Assembly (NCBI GenBank): GCA_035627955.1
Contig: DASPKU010000007.1
Coordinates: 305,039-369,038 of the forward strand
DNA: 64,000 bases
Reading direction: 5' to 3'
Origin: Phycisphaerales bacterium
GTDB lineage: Bacteria > Planctomycetota > Phycisphaerae > Phycisphaerales > UBA1924
The position numbers were made by a program, and so were the translations under genes. The notes beneath the pieces are model-generated. The model had not been told where the DNA came from, did no database searches, and worked only from the letters and a program-made list of their open reading frames with translations. Each line of letters starts with the position of its first letter. Within the stretch, counting starts at the first letter, position 1. Shown here piece by piece: positions 33,404 to 41,636 of this stretch.

Positions 33404-36400
33404 ATGTCCCCCAGTTCCAACTCTGATTCCACCCCGCACGCGCAGATGCTGATCAACTACGTCCCCGGCGAAGAGTGCCGCGTGGCGATCGTGGAGGACG
33501 GCAAGCTCGAAGAGCTGCACGTCGAGAAGTTCGCGTCGGCGTCGCGCGTGGGCAACATTTACGTCGGCAAGGTCGTGAACGTCGAACCGGCGATCCAGGC
33601 GGCGTTCGTGGACTTTGGGTGCGGGGAGAACGGCTTCCTGCACGTGACCGACCTGCACCCGCGGTACTTCCCGGGCGAGGACGACGACACCACCGAGCGG
33701 GTGGGCTTCAAGACTCCGCGGCGGGAGCGGCCGCCGATCCAGGCGGCGCTGCGGCGTGGCGATGAGGTGATCGTGCAGGTGCTGAAGGAGGGCGTGGGCA
33801 CGAAGGGGCCGACGGTCACCAGCTACCTGTCGATCCCCGGGCGGTTCCTGGTGATGATGCCGCAGATGGACAAGGTCGGCGTCTCCCGCAAGGTGGAGGA
33901 CGAGGACCTGCGGCGGCAGATGCGGGAGATCCTGGATCAGCTCGACCTGCCGGAGGGCTTCGGGTTCATCCTGCGGACAGCGGGGTTGTCGCGGACCAAG
34001 GCGGAGCTCAAGCGCGACCTGGCGTACCTGCAGCGGCTGTGGAAGGACATGGACCGGCGGCTGAAGGCCGGCGGCAAGCCGCGGCTGCTGTACTCCGAGA
34101 GCGACCTGCTGGTGCGCTCGCTGCGGGACATGCTGAGCAGCGAGATCGCCGAGGTGATCATCGATAACGAGCTGGCGCTGCGGCGGGCGTCGCGGTTCAT
34201 GAAGATCGTGGCGCCGCGCGGCACGACCAAGCTGCTGCACTTCCCCGACAAGACTCCGATGTTCCACGCGTTCGGGATCGAGCGGCAGATCGCGCTGATC
34301 CATGCCCGCGAAGTGCCGCTGCCCAGCGGCGGGCGGCTGGTGATCGACCAGACCGAGGCGCTGGTGGCGATCGACGTGAACAGCGGCAAGAGCCGCGACT
34401 CGCGCGACGCGGAGACCAACGCGTACCAGACGAACCTGGAGGCGGTGGACGAGATCTGCCGGCAGCTGCGCCTGCGGGACATGGGCGGGATCGTGATCAA
34501 CGACCTGATCGACATGCGCGACTCGCGGCACCGCAAGGACATCGAGGGGCGGTTCAAGGAGCGGCTGAAGCGCGACCGGGCGAAGACGACGGTGCTGCAG
34601 ATCTCCGAGTTCGGCATCCTGGAGATGACGCGCCAGCGGATGCGGCCCAGCCACGAGTCGGTGCACTTCACCGACTGCCCGACGTGCCGCGGGCGGGGCA
34701 TGCTGCAGCGGCCGGACTCGGTCGCGGCGGATGCGCTGCGCGACATGGCGGCGATCCTGGACTGGGAGAAGGTCAACAAGTGCGAGATGGTGGTGGCGCC
34801 GCGGGTGGCGAGCGAGCTGCTGAGCACCAAGCGGCAGCTGCTGGGGCGCACCGAACGCACCTATGGCAAGCACGTGGACGTGCGGGTGAGCGAGACGGTG
34901 CCGGTGGACCGTGTGACGTTCTACGCGTACGACCAGCAGGGCGCGGACATCGATACGACGAGCCTGCCCAACCCGAAGAAGCCCAGGAACCTGGTGCAGT
35001 GGGAGGAGCCCGCGGCGGAGGACTGGGCGGTGAGCCCGGAGGAGGAGGCCGCGGCGCTGCCGCCCGAGCCGGAGCCTGAGGTGGCGGAGGAGGACCTGGC
35101 GCACCCGATCGAGTTTGACGAGGCGGATGACGGTGCGGGCGGGCTGGCGCGAGGAGGGTCGGCAGACTCCGAGGGCGGCGAGGGCGAGGGTGGGCGGAAG
35201 CGCCGCCGGCGCCGTCGCGGCGGGCGTGGTCGCACTCGTGAGGACGGGCGCGAGGAGGGTGCTCCGCGTGATCAGCGTCCACAGCGCGAGCAGCGGCCGC
35301 CGGCGCGGGGCGAGCAGCGGATAGGGGAGCAGCGCACGGGCGAGGCGCGGCCGGCGGAGCGTCGTGAGGGGCGGGATCAGCGTCAGGGCGAGCGGCGTGA
35401 CGACCGTCAGCGTCAGCCGCAGCGCGGCGGCTACCAGAACCAGGGGCGGGGTGCGCCGCCGGTGCGTGACGAGGGGGATCTGGCCGCGTCGCAGGCGGTG
35501 GACCCGGAGTGGGGCGATGCTCCCGTCGTGAATCCCAACCCGCACGTGGAGAGCTCGCCGGAGCTCGTGGATGATGCGCGGGACCAGGGCACGCCGATCC
35601 CGCCGGAGGGCGCCGACGAAGGCGACTTCGAGGAGGGCGGCGGGCCGCAGGGCGGGCCGGGTGAGGGCGGCGAGGGTGGTCGGCGTCGCCGGCGCCGTCG
35701 GCGTCGGGGCGGGCGCGGGCGGAACCGTGAGAATGGGGAGTTCGCGCAGCAGAACGGGCATGCTCCCGCGGAAACGCAGGGCGAGGCGGGTGATCAGGAT
35801 GGTGCGCGGGACCCGGATGAGGTGCGTGCGCCGATGAATGAGGCGGAGGCCGCGGCGGCCGCGGACTTTGAGGCCGAGGGCGGGCGGTTCACGCCCGAAG
35901 TGGGAGAGCCCGCGCCGGCGCCGGATGCCCGGGAGGGCGAGGGCGGCGATGAGTTTGAGGATGAGGCGGGCGGGCCGCCGCAGGGCTCTTCCGAGCAGCG
36001 CGAGGGCGAGAACGGCGAGGGCGGCGGGCGTCGCCGCCGACGTCGGCGTCGCGGGCGTGGTGGGCGCGGCGGGGGTGGCAACGGGCAGGGCGGCCAGCCT
36101 CAGCCGCCGCAGGGCGGGCAGCAGCCGGCGCGCGAGGGGCGGCCGCAGGGCGGCCCACCGCGTGAACAGCGCGACGGGCGCGATGGGCGCGGCGATGGGC
36201 GGGACAACCGCGAGCGGCGCGACCAGCGGCCTCGGGAGGACCGCCCGCGTGATGACCGCCCGCGTGACGATCGGCCACGCGATGACCGGCCGCGTCAGCC
36301 GCAGCCGCCTCGGGAGCAGCGTCCGGCGCCTGCGCCGCCGCCGCCCGCGGCCCCGGCACCCAAGCCGCGGACGTTGTACGGGGCGATTCGGCGCAAGCTG

Positions 36401-36439
36401 GGCGCGAGTGAGCTGAACCGCAAGGCGAAGCCGGAGTAG
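33404..36439 (+). CDS. rne: Ribonuclease E/G with long Arg/Glu-rich C-terminal tail
   Basis: 1011 residues from the ATG at 33404. An S1-like domain (GNIYVGKVVNVEPAIQAAFV...NGFLHVTDLHP) is followed by the RNase E/G catalytic domain with metal-binding aspartates in AIDVNSGK and VINDLIDM, and the zinc-link DCPTCRGRG near residue 425. An insertion, FPGEDDDTTERVGFKTPRR, lies within the S1 domain. From about residue 570 the tail is disordered and alternates acidic blocks with three Arg clusters (KRRRRRRGGRGR, RRRRRRRRGGRGR, RRRRRRRRGRGG) and ends in RDDRPRDDRPRDDR-type repeats. The tail probably binds RNA and partners. It precedes dxr on the same strand. Confidence 0.95.
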   Translation: MSPSSNSDSTPHAQMLINYVPGEECRVAIVEDGKLEELHVEKFASASRVGNIYVGKVVNVEPAIQAAFVDFGCGENGFLHVTDLHPRYFPGEDDDTTERVGFKTPRRERPPIQAALRRGDEVIVQVLKEGVGTKGPTVTSYLSIPGRFLVMMPQMDKVGVSRKVEDEDLRRQMREILDQLDLPEGFGFILRTAGLSRTKAELKRDLAYLQRLWKDMDRRLKAGGKPRLLYSESDLLVRSLRDMLSSEIAEVIIDNELALRRASRFMKIVAPRGTTKLLHFPDKTPMFHAFGIERQIALIHAREVPLPSGGRLVIDQTEALVAIDVNSGKSRDSRDAETNAYQTNLEAVDEICRQLRLRDMGGIVINDLIDMRDSRHRKDIEGRFKERLKRDRAKTTVLQISEFGILEMTRQRMRPSHESVHFTDCPTCRGRGMLQRPDSVAADALRDMAAILDWEKVNKCEMVVAPRVASELLSTKRQLLGRTERTYGKHVDVRVSETVPVDRVTFYAYDQQGADIDTTSLPNPKKPRNLVQWEEPAAEDWAVSPEEEAAALPPEPEPEVAEEDLAHPIEFDEADDGAGGLARGGSADSEGGEGEGGRKRRRRRRGGRGRTREDGREEGAPRDQRPQREQRPPARGEQRIGEQRTGEARPAERREGRDQRQGERRDDRQRQPQRGGYQNQGRGAPPVRDEGDLAASQAVDPEWGDAPVVNPNPHVESSPELVDDARDQGTPIPPEGADEGDFEEGGGPQGGPGEGGEGGRRRRRRRRRGGRGRNRENGEFAQQNGHAPAETQGEAGDQDGARDPDEVRAPMNEAEAAAAADFEAEGGRFTPEVGEPAPAPDAREGEGGDEFEDEAGGPPQGSSEQREGENGEGGGRRRRRRRRGRGGRGGGGNGQGGQPQPPQGGQQPAREGRPQGGPPREQRDGRDGRGDGRDNRERRDQRPREDRPRDDRPRDDRPRDDRPRQPQPPREQRPAPAPPPPAAPAPKPRTLYGAIRRKLGASELNRKAKPE

Positions 36440-36470
36440 TACTCACAGGCAAAGGGCAAAGGGGCAAATC

Positions 36471-36506
36471 GCAAAGGGCAAATATTGGGCCGACTTTGCC
36501 CTTTGC
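36471..36506 (+). terminator. Hairpin between rne and dxr
   Basis: GCAAAGGGCAAA (36471-36482) and TTTGCCCTTTGC (36495-36506) form a perfect 12-bp stem with a 12-nt loop. It is preceded by related direct repeats (GGCAAAGGGCAAAGGGGC). No T-tract follows, so it may be a dispersed repeat, a processing site or a weak terminator. Confidence 0.5.
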
Positions 36507-36529
36507 GGGTTTGCCACTTGCGGTTTCGC

Positions 36530-37687
36530 ATGACCAGACGCGTCATCATTCTCGGCTCCACCGGCTCGATCGGGACGCAGACGCTCGAGGTCATCGCGCA
36601 CCTGAACGCGCTGTACGAACGCAGTGAGTCGCCGGTCCGGATTGAGGTGGTTGGGCTGTGCGCGGGGAAAAACCGTGGCCTGCTGGAGCAGCAGGCGCGG
36701 GCCTTTGGCGTCGCTCGCACGGCGTGCGCGGCGGACTCCCCCACCGCTGCCCTGGACCTTGTGAGCAGCGTCGAGTGCGACCTGGTGGTCGCGGCGATGG
36801 TCGGGTCGGCGGGGCTGCGCGCGACGCTGGCGGCCATCGAACTCAAGCGCGACATTGCGCTGGCGAACAAGGAGACGCTGGTCGCGGCGGGGTCGCTGAT
36901 CATCCCGCGCGCCATGGAGAGGGGCGTGAAGCTCCTGCCGGTGGATTCCGAGCACGCGGCCCTGTGGCAGTGCCTGGACCTTTCGACGCCGCCGCCCTTC
37001 ACCACGGCGAACGACCTGACGCGCGTGATCCTCACCGCCAGCGGCGGGCCGTTCCGGACCGCGACGCGCCAGCAGATCTGGGACGCGACGCCCAGCGCGG
37101 CGCTCAAGCACCCGACGTGGGCGATGGGGAAGAAGGTCTCGATCGATTCCGCCTCGCTGATGAACAAGGCGCTTGAGATCATCGAGGCGCACTGGCTGTT
37201 CGCGGTCGCGCCGGAGAAGATCGAGGCGCTGGTGCACCCGCAGTCGCTGGTGCACGCTGTCGCGGAGTTCGCGGACGGGAACGCGATCGCGCAGCTGGCG
37301 GCGCCGGACATGCGGACGCCGATCCAGCACGCGCTGGCGTGGCCGTGGCGGACGGCGTCTTCGAGCCGCAAGCTGGAGTGGGCCGGGCTGCGCTCGCTGA
37401 GCTTTGAGCCGGTGGATCACGAGCGCTTTCCGCTGCTGAACCTCGCGTACCGGGCTATCGGGCAGGGCGGCACGGCGGGGGCGATCCTCAACGCGGCGAA
37501 TGAGGCGGCGGTGGGCGCGTTCCTGGAGCGCGAGCACTCGGCGAGGCCGCTGCGGTTTGGGGCGGTGATCGAGGCCGTGCTGGCAACGGTGGAGTCGATC
37601 AGGCCTGGCGCGCTCAACACCCTGGATGACTGCCTGCACGCGGAGCAGCTCGCGCGTGACCACGCCAACAGGCTCCTTACCCGCTGA
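36530..37687 (+). CDS. dxr: 1-deoxy-D-xylulose 5-phosphate reductoisomerase
   Basis: Converts DXP to MEP with NADPH in the non-mevalonate isoprenoid pathway. The 385-residue product starts at the ATG at 36530 (MTRRVIILGSTGSIGTQTLE), placing the NADPH-binding GSTGSIG at residues 9-15. Family motifs are complete: VDSEHAALWQCL, LTASGGPFRT, PTWAMGKKVSIDSA with SLMNKALEIIEAHWLF, and HPQSLVHA. Length fits the family (about 390-400). There is no Shine-Dalgarno; the hairpin at 36471 lies upstream. The O-GlcNAc transferase-like gene follows 5 bp later. Confidence 0.96.
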   Translation: MTRRVIILGSTGSIGTQTLEVIAHLNALYERSESPVRIEVVGLCAGKNRGLLEQQARAFGVARTACAADSPTAALDLVSSVECDLVVAAMVGSAGLRATLAAIELKRDIALANKETLVAAGSLIIPRAMERGVKLLPVDSEHAALWQCLDLSTPPPFTTANDLTRVILTASGGPFRTATRQQIWDATPSAALKHPTWAMGKKVSIDSASLMNKALEIIEAHWLFAVAPEKIEALVHPQSLVHAVAEFADGNAIAQLAAPDMRTPIQHALAWPWRTASSSRKLEWAGLRSLSFEPVDHERFPLLNLAYRAIGQGGTAGAILNAANEAAVGAFLEREHSARPLRFGAVIEAVLATVESIRPGALNTLDDCLHAEQLARDHANRLLTR

Positions 37688-37692
37688 ACCCG

Positions 37693-39471
37693 ATGTCACA
37701 GGCCAAGCTCCAGCACGTGCACGCTCTTCTCGCGAGCAATCCTGAGCAGGCGCGGGTGATGTGCCAGCGGCTGGTTCAGACCTCGCCGCGTGATCCGGCG
37801 GTGGCGTCCACGATGGCCTCGGTGCTGCTGACGCTGGGGCAGACGAAGCAGGCGTTGCACTTTGCGCAGCGGGCGCACGAGCTTTCGCCGCGGGAGCCGC
37901 ACTTTGTGGTTGAGTTGGGGCGGCTGCTGGGGTTCGAGAACCAGCCGCGGAAGGCGGCGGAGCTGCTGCGCCGCGCGCTCGAGCAGCACCCGGGGCACCC
38001 GCAGCTGATGGAGCAGCTGGCGTTCACGTTGGCGCAGGTGGAGCTGCAGGCGGATGCCGAGCGCGTGTGCAAAGAGGGGCTGGCGCAGCATCCGGAGCAC
38101 GAGGGGCTGCAAGCGATCCTGGCGGGGGCCTTGCTGTCGCTGGGGCGGATCGAGGAGTGCGTGGAGCTCACGCGGGCGGCGGCGGCGCGGCACCCGCAGA
38201 ATCCGCACTTGGCCAGCGGGCTGGCGCTGATGCTCAACTACCTGCCGGGGGTGAAGCCAGCGGAGTCGCTAGCGGCGCACCGGCGGTACGCGGCGCTGCT
38301 GGAGGCGGCGGACCCGTTCCCGGCGCGGACATACGCGAATGCGCGCGACCCTGGCAAGCGGCTGCGGGTGGGGGTGGTGTCACCCGACCTGCGGCAGCAC
38401 TCGGTGGCGTACTTCATCGAGCCGTGGCTGGAGCACCTGGACGCGGCGGGGCTCGAGATCGTCGTCTACCAGACCAACCGCATCGCGGACGGGGTGACGG
38501 CGCGGCTGCGGGCGCTGGTGGTGGGGCGGTGCAAAGGTCAGTGGCACGTGATGGACAACATTTCGGACCAGGCCCTGGCGGAGAAGATGCACGCGGACGG
38601 GGTGGACATTCTCATCGAGCTCAGCGGGCACACGCACGCGCACTCGCTGGCGGCGCTGCACCGGCGGCCGGCGCCGGTGCAGGTGACGTACCTGGGGTAT
38701 CCCAACACCACGGGCCTCACGTCGATTGACTACCGCATTGTGGATTCGCACACCGACCCCGCGGGGGCGGAGTCGCAGGCGACGGAGCGGCTGCTGCGGC
38801 TGGACCCGTGCTTTTTGTGCTACATGCCGCCGGCGGATGTGCCCGAGCCGCGGCACTCTGTGGGGGGTGCTCCGCCCTCGCCGCTGACGCTCGCGTCGTT
38901 CAACTCCGTGCAGAAGCTCAACCGCGGGGTGATCCGCGTGTGGGCGGGCATCCTCGCCCGGCTGCCGGAGGCCAGGCTGCTGCTCAAGGGTGGGCACCCT
39001 GATGATCAGGGGCTGCGCGAGGGCGTGCTCGCTCGCTTCAGAGAGGCGGGCGCGGACGCGGCGAGGATCGAGTTTCTGCCGCGGACGCAGGGCGTGCGCG
39101 AGCACCTGGCTCTGTACCAGCGCGTGGACATCGCGCTGGACCCTTTCCCGTACAACGGGACGACCACGACGTGCGAGGCGCTGCTGATGGGGGTGCCGGT
39201 GGTCACGCTGGCGGGGAGCCAGCACCCCGGGCGCGTGGGGGTGTCGCTGCTGACAAACGTCGGGCATGCGGAGCTGATCGCCGCGACGGAGGCGGAGTAC
39301 GCGGAGAAGGTGGTGGCGCTGGCGGGTGACGGCCCGCGACGGGAGGGACTGCACGCCGGGCTGCGGGGCGAACTGCTGGCGTCGCCGCTGTGCGACGCGG
39401 CTGGGTTCGCGGCTCGCATGCAGACGGCGCTGCGAGGGGTGTGGGGGCGGTGGTGTGAGCACGGCCGATAG
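37693..39471 (+). CDS. TPR/SPINDLY-type O-GlcNAc transferase-like protein (GT41)
   Basis: 592 residues. The N-terminal 200 are tetratricopeptide repeats of about 34 residues (SPREPHFVVELGRLLGFENQ, HPGHPQLMEQLAFTLAQ, HPQNPHLASGLAL). From about 215 a GT41 catalytic domain follows: VGVVSPDLRQHSVAYFIEP with the catalytic-type His, FNSVQKLNRG with the nucleotide-contacting Lys, and FPYNGTTTTCEALLMGVPVV for UDP binding. It would transfer a sugar from a UDP donor to protein Ser/Thr or another acceptor; the actual donor is unknown. Probably transcribed with dxr and overlapping the next gene by 17 nt. Confidence 0.9.
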   Translation: MSQAKLQHVHALLASNPEQARVMCQRLVQTSPRDPAVASTMASVLLTLGQTKQALHFAQRAHELSPREPHFVVELGRLLGFENQPRKAAELLRRALEQHPGHPQLMEQLAFTLAQVELQADAERVCKEGLAQHPEHEGLQAILAGALLSLGRIEECVELTRAAAARHPQNPHLASGLALMLNYLPGVKPAESLAAHRRYAALLEAADPFPARTYANARDPGKRLRVGVVSPDLRQHSVAYFIEPWLEHLDAAGLEIVVYQTNRIADGVTARLRALVVGRCKGQWHVMDNISDQALAEKMHADGVDILIELSGHTHAHSLAALHRRPAPVQVTYLGYPNTTGLTSIDYRIVDSHTDPAGAESQATERLLRLDPCFLCYMPPADVPEPRHSVGGAPPSPLTLASFNSVQKLNRGVIRVWAGILARLPEARLLLKGGHPDDQGLREGVLARFREAGADAARIEFLPRTQGVREHLALYQRVDIALDPFPYNGTTTTCEALLMGVPVVTLAGSQHPGRVGVSLLTNVGHAELIAATEAEYAEKVVALAGDGPRREGLHAGLRGELLASPLCDAAGFAARMQTALRGVWGRWCEHGR

Positions 39472-40045
39472 GTCATTCGAGGTCGGCGAGGTCGTCTGGA
39501 GCGACGCGCTGGTGTGGTACGCTGCGGATGTGGCGTTCTCGAAGCTGCCAACCTTCATCACCGAGGCGCGGGAGGATGCGCTCCAGAACGTGCCCAAGTG
39601 GCAGCGGCACCTGATGAACCACCCGACGCCCTGCCCGGACTGCGGGTACGACCTGCACAAGGTGACGAGCGGGCGGTGCCCGGAGTGCGGGCGGGTGATC
39701 GACGTGGACGTGGTATGGCCCAACCGGTGGCGGACCGCCTACATCACCGCGCTCGCGGGCGCGGGGCTGACGGCGGTGCTGGCGGGCGCGTTCCTGGTGC
39801 GGGGCCTGAGCGTTGCGACTTCGGCGAGCACACCGGCGCTGGACCACCCTGCCCACACGCGGCTGTGGGTGCTGCCGAGCGTCATGCTGGTCGTCGGCTG
39901 CGTGCTGGCGATCCGGCTCGTGCTTGCGCGGGAGAGCTTCCGCCGGCGCACACCCGAACGGCGGGCGTCGGCGATCTTCTGGTCGTGGGCCGCGCTGTTC
40001 GGCGCGGCCGCGCTGCTGCTGCTCGCGGAGGTCACGCTGGCCTAG
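39455..40045 (+). CDS. Membrane protein with N-terminal zinc ribbon
   Basis: 196 residues if started at the GTG at 39455, which overlaps the end of the previous gene by 17 nt; the exact start is uncertain because no Shine-Dalgarno is seen. The zinc ribbon CPDCGYDLHKVTSGRCPECG starts near residue 52. Three hydrophobic segments follow (TALAGAGLTAVLAGAFLV, LWVLPSVMLVVGCVLAIRL, FWSWAALFGAAALLLLAEV). It is related in architecture to the protein at 27471, with ribbon and membrane parts in the opposite order. The function is unknown. Confidence 0.68.
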   Translation: MSTADRSFEVGEVVWSDALVWYAADVAFSKLPTFITEAREDALQNVPKWQRHLMNHPTPCPDCGYDLHKVTSGRCPECGRVIDVDVVWPNRWRTAYITALAGAGLTAVLAGAFLVRGLSVATSASTPALDHPAHTRLWVLPSVMLVVGCVLAIRLVLARESFRRRTPERRASAIFWSWAALFGAAALLLLAEVTLA

Positions 40046-40075
40046 TGCCACCGAGATGTCTTCATCTCGGTGCTC
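40045..40075. repeat. Element B hairpin between convergent genes
   Basis: GTGCCACCGAGATG TCTT CATCTCGGTG: a 10-bp stem (40049-40058 with 40063-40072) and a TCTT loop. It starts on the last base of the upstream stop codon and ends 10 bp before the stop of the convergent tagged gene, so it could act as a shared transcript end. Confidence 0.8.
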
Positions 40076-40082
40076 CGCCTGT

Positions 40083-41549
40083 TCAGCACGACCCCCCGCC
40101 CAGCACGTGGAAGAAGGCTTCGATGTCCTGGTCGGTCGCGGTGTCGCCATCGCCGTTGAAGTCGGCGGAGGCGCAGGCGGCGCAGCAGGTGCCGCCGAGG
40201 CAGGCGAAGAACGCCTCGATGTCCTGGTCGGTGCCGATGTCGCCGTCGCCGTTGAAGTCGGCGTCGAAGTAGCAGGAGGGGCCGCCGGCCGCGACGCGCA
40301 GGTAGGTGGTGAGGGGCGTGCCCTCGGCGTACACCTCGAGCACGCGCCCGCCGCCGATGACTGGAACCTGGACCGACGTGAAGCTGCCGTGGGTGTTGGC
40401 CTGGTGCTGGAGCAGCGGCACCACGTCGCCGACGCGGAGGGCGTTGCTGTTGCGCACTTCCACGACGAGCGGGCCGTCAAGGATGGTGTCCCCGAAGCTC
40501 GCTGCGGAGCGGCGGACCACGGGCGTGGGCGGGTCGATCAGGCCGTCGACCTTGAGCGTGAGCCCGCCTTGGAAGCCCCCGAAGGTGGAGAGGGTGTTGA
40601 TCGATGCCTGGTCGAACTCGGCGGGCGCGTAGTGGCGGCCCCACACCTGGACCTGGCCACCGGGCCCGGCGCTGAACACGCCGCGGTACTCGGAGTTGCT
40701 GCTCTGGGCGACCCAGTTGTAGTTGCCGGTGAGGGTGACGGTGGTCGCGGCGTCGCCGCGGAAGCCTGGAGAGCCGAGTGTTCCGTTGATCAGCCGCAGG
40801 TCGCACCCTTCGCCGGTAATGGGGATGGACGAGGGGCCGCCAATCGCGGCGATCTGGGCGCCATCCTGCACTTCCACCAGCCCGCGCAGTACCATCGAGT
40901 TCTCGTAGCTGAAGCGCGAGCCGGTGCCCGACAGACGGACCGTGCTCCCCGCGCTCACCGCCACGCTCTCGCCGTTCAGGCTGCCGGAGGTCACAATGGC
41001 GGTGCCGCCCTGGATGAGCAGCGTGCCGGGGCTCACGCCGCCGCCTTCAAGCCGCAGTGTGGCGCCGGTGGGCACGGTCAGCTGCGCCATGCCGCAGGAC
41101 CAGAAGCTGGAGGCCGTGCTCATGACGGCCGTGCTGCCGGGGCTGATGCTGAAGGATGCCACGCAGGTCTCGATACGCGCCCGTGTCAGCGTCAGCGTGG
41201 CCGCGTCGGTCCCGCTGCCCACTAACAGGATGTGTCCGGGCCCATTAAACGCGAAGTTGATGCGCCCGATCTGGCTGAAGCTGGTCCCGGGCCCCTGGAT
41301 ATTGACGTTGCCCCGCAGGACCTTGATGCCGATCACCGGCACGCCGGGGTCGGCCGGCACTGTCACGGTGTAGGTGGCGTTCAGGTCGAACTCGGCCGAG
41401 TCCATGTTGGTGGGCACGCGCCCCTGGTCCCAGTTGCTGGCGTCGGTCCAGGCGCCCCCGTTGGGGTTGATCCAGCGGAGCACATCAGCCCCCGCCGCCG
41501 AGCAGGTTGCCGCGATGACCAGACCCGCCGCCATATTCAGCGTCCGCAT
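40083..41549 (-). CDS. Secreted sheet-repeat protein with dockerin-like tag (paralogue 1)
   Basis: 488 residues. A signal peptide (MRTLNMAAGLVIAATCSAAGA) is followed by VLRWINPNGGAWTDASNW, the same entry motif as in the proteins at 775 and 41637. The body is composed of Gly/Thr/Asn-rich strands and short repeats, as in beta-helix or passenger-like domains; no enzyme motif is visible. The tag has DFNGDGDIGTDQDIEAFF, CLGGTCCAAC, DFNGDGDTATDQDIEAFF (Ala in place of Gly) and terminal GGGSC. It is tandemly placed, 87 bp from its paralogue. Probably a surface or extracellular structural or binding protein. Confidence 0.85.
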   Translation of the reverse strand: MRTLNMAAGLVIAATCSAAGADVLRWINPNGGAWTDASNWDQGRVPTNMDSAEFDLNATYTVTVPADPGVPVIGIKVLRGNVNIQGPGTSFSQIGRINFAFNGPGHILLVGSGTDAATLTLTRARIETCVASFSISPGSTAVMSTASSFWSCGMAQLTVPTGATLRLEGGGVSPGTLLIQGGTAIVTSGSLNGESVAVSAGSTVRLSGTGSRFSYENSMVLRGLVEVQDGAQIAAIGGPSSIPITGEGCDLRLINGTLGSPGFRGDAATTVTLTGNYNWVAQSSNSEYRGVFSAGPGGQVQVWGRHYAPAEFDQASINTLSTFGGFQGGLTLKVDGLIDPPTPVVRRSAASFGDTILDGPLVVEVRNSNALRVGDVVPLLQHQANTHGSFTSVQVPVIGGGRVLEVYAEGTPLTTYLRVAAGGPSCYFDADFNGDGDIGTDQDIEAFFACLGGTCCAACASADFNGDGDTATDQDIEAFFHVLGGGSC

Positions 41550-41636
41550 TGCCTCGAACTCCAGAAAGGTGCCCCCGTGCTACCAGGATAAACCCATCCC
41601 GGTTGCTTCATTTCCTGCTCTGCTCGTTATTGGACC

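Noticed and set aside
36471..36506. Classical Rho-independent terminator after rne
   Set aside because: The 12-bp stem is strong but no T-rich tract follows; listed only as a hairpin of uncertain role.
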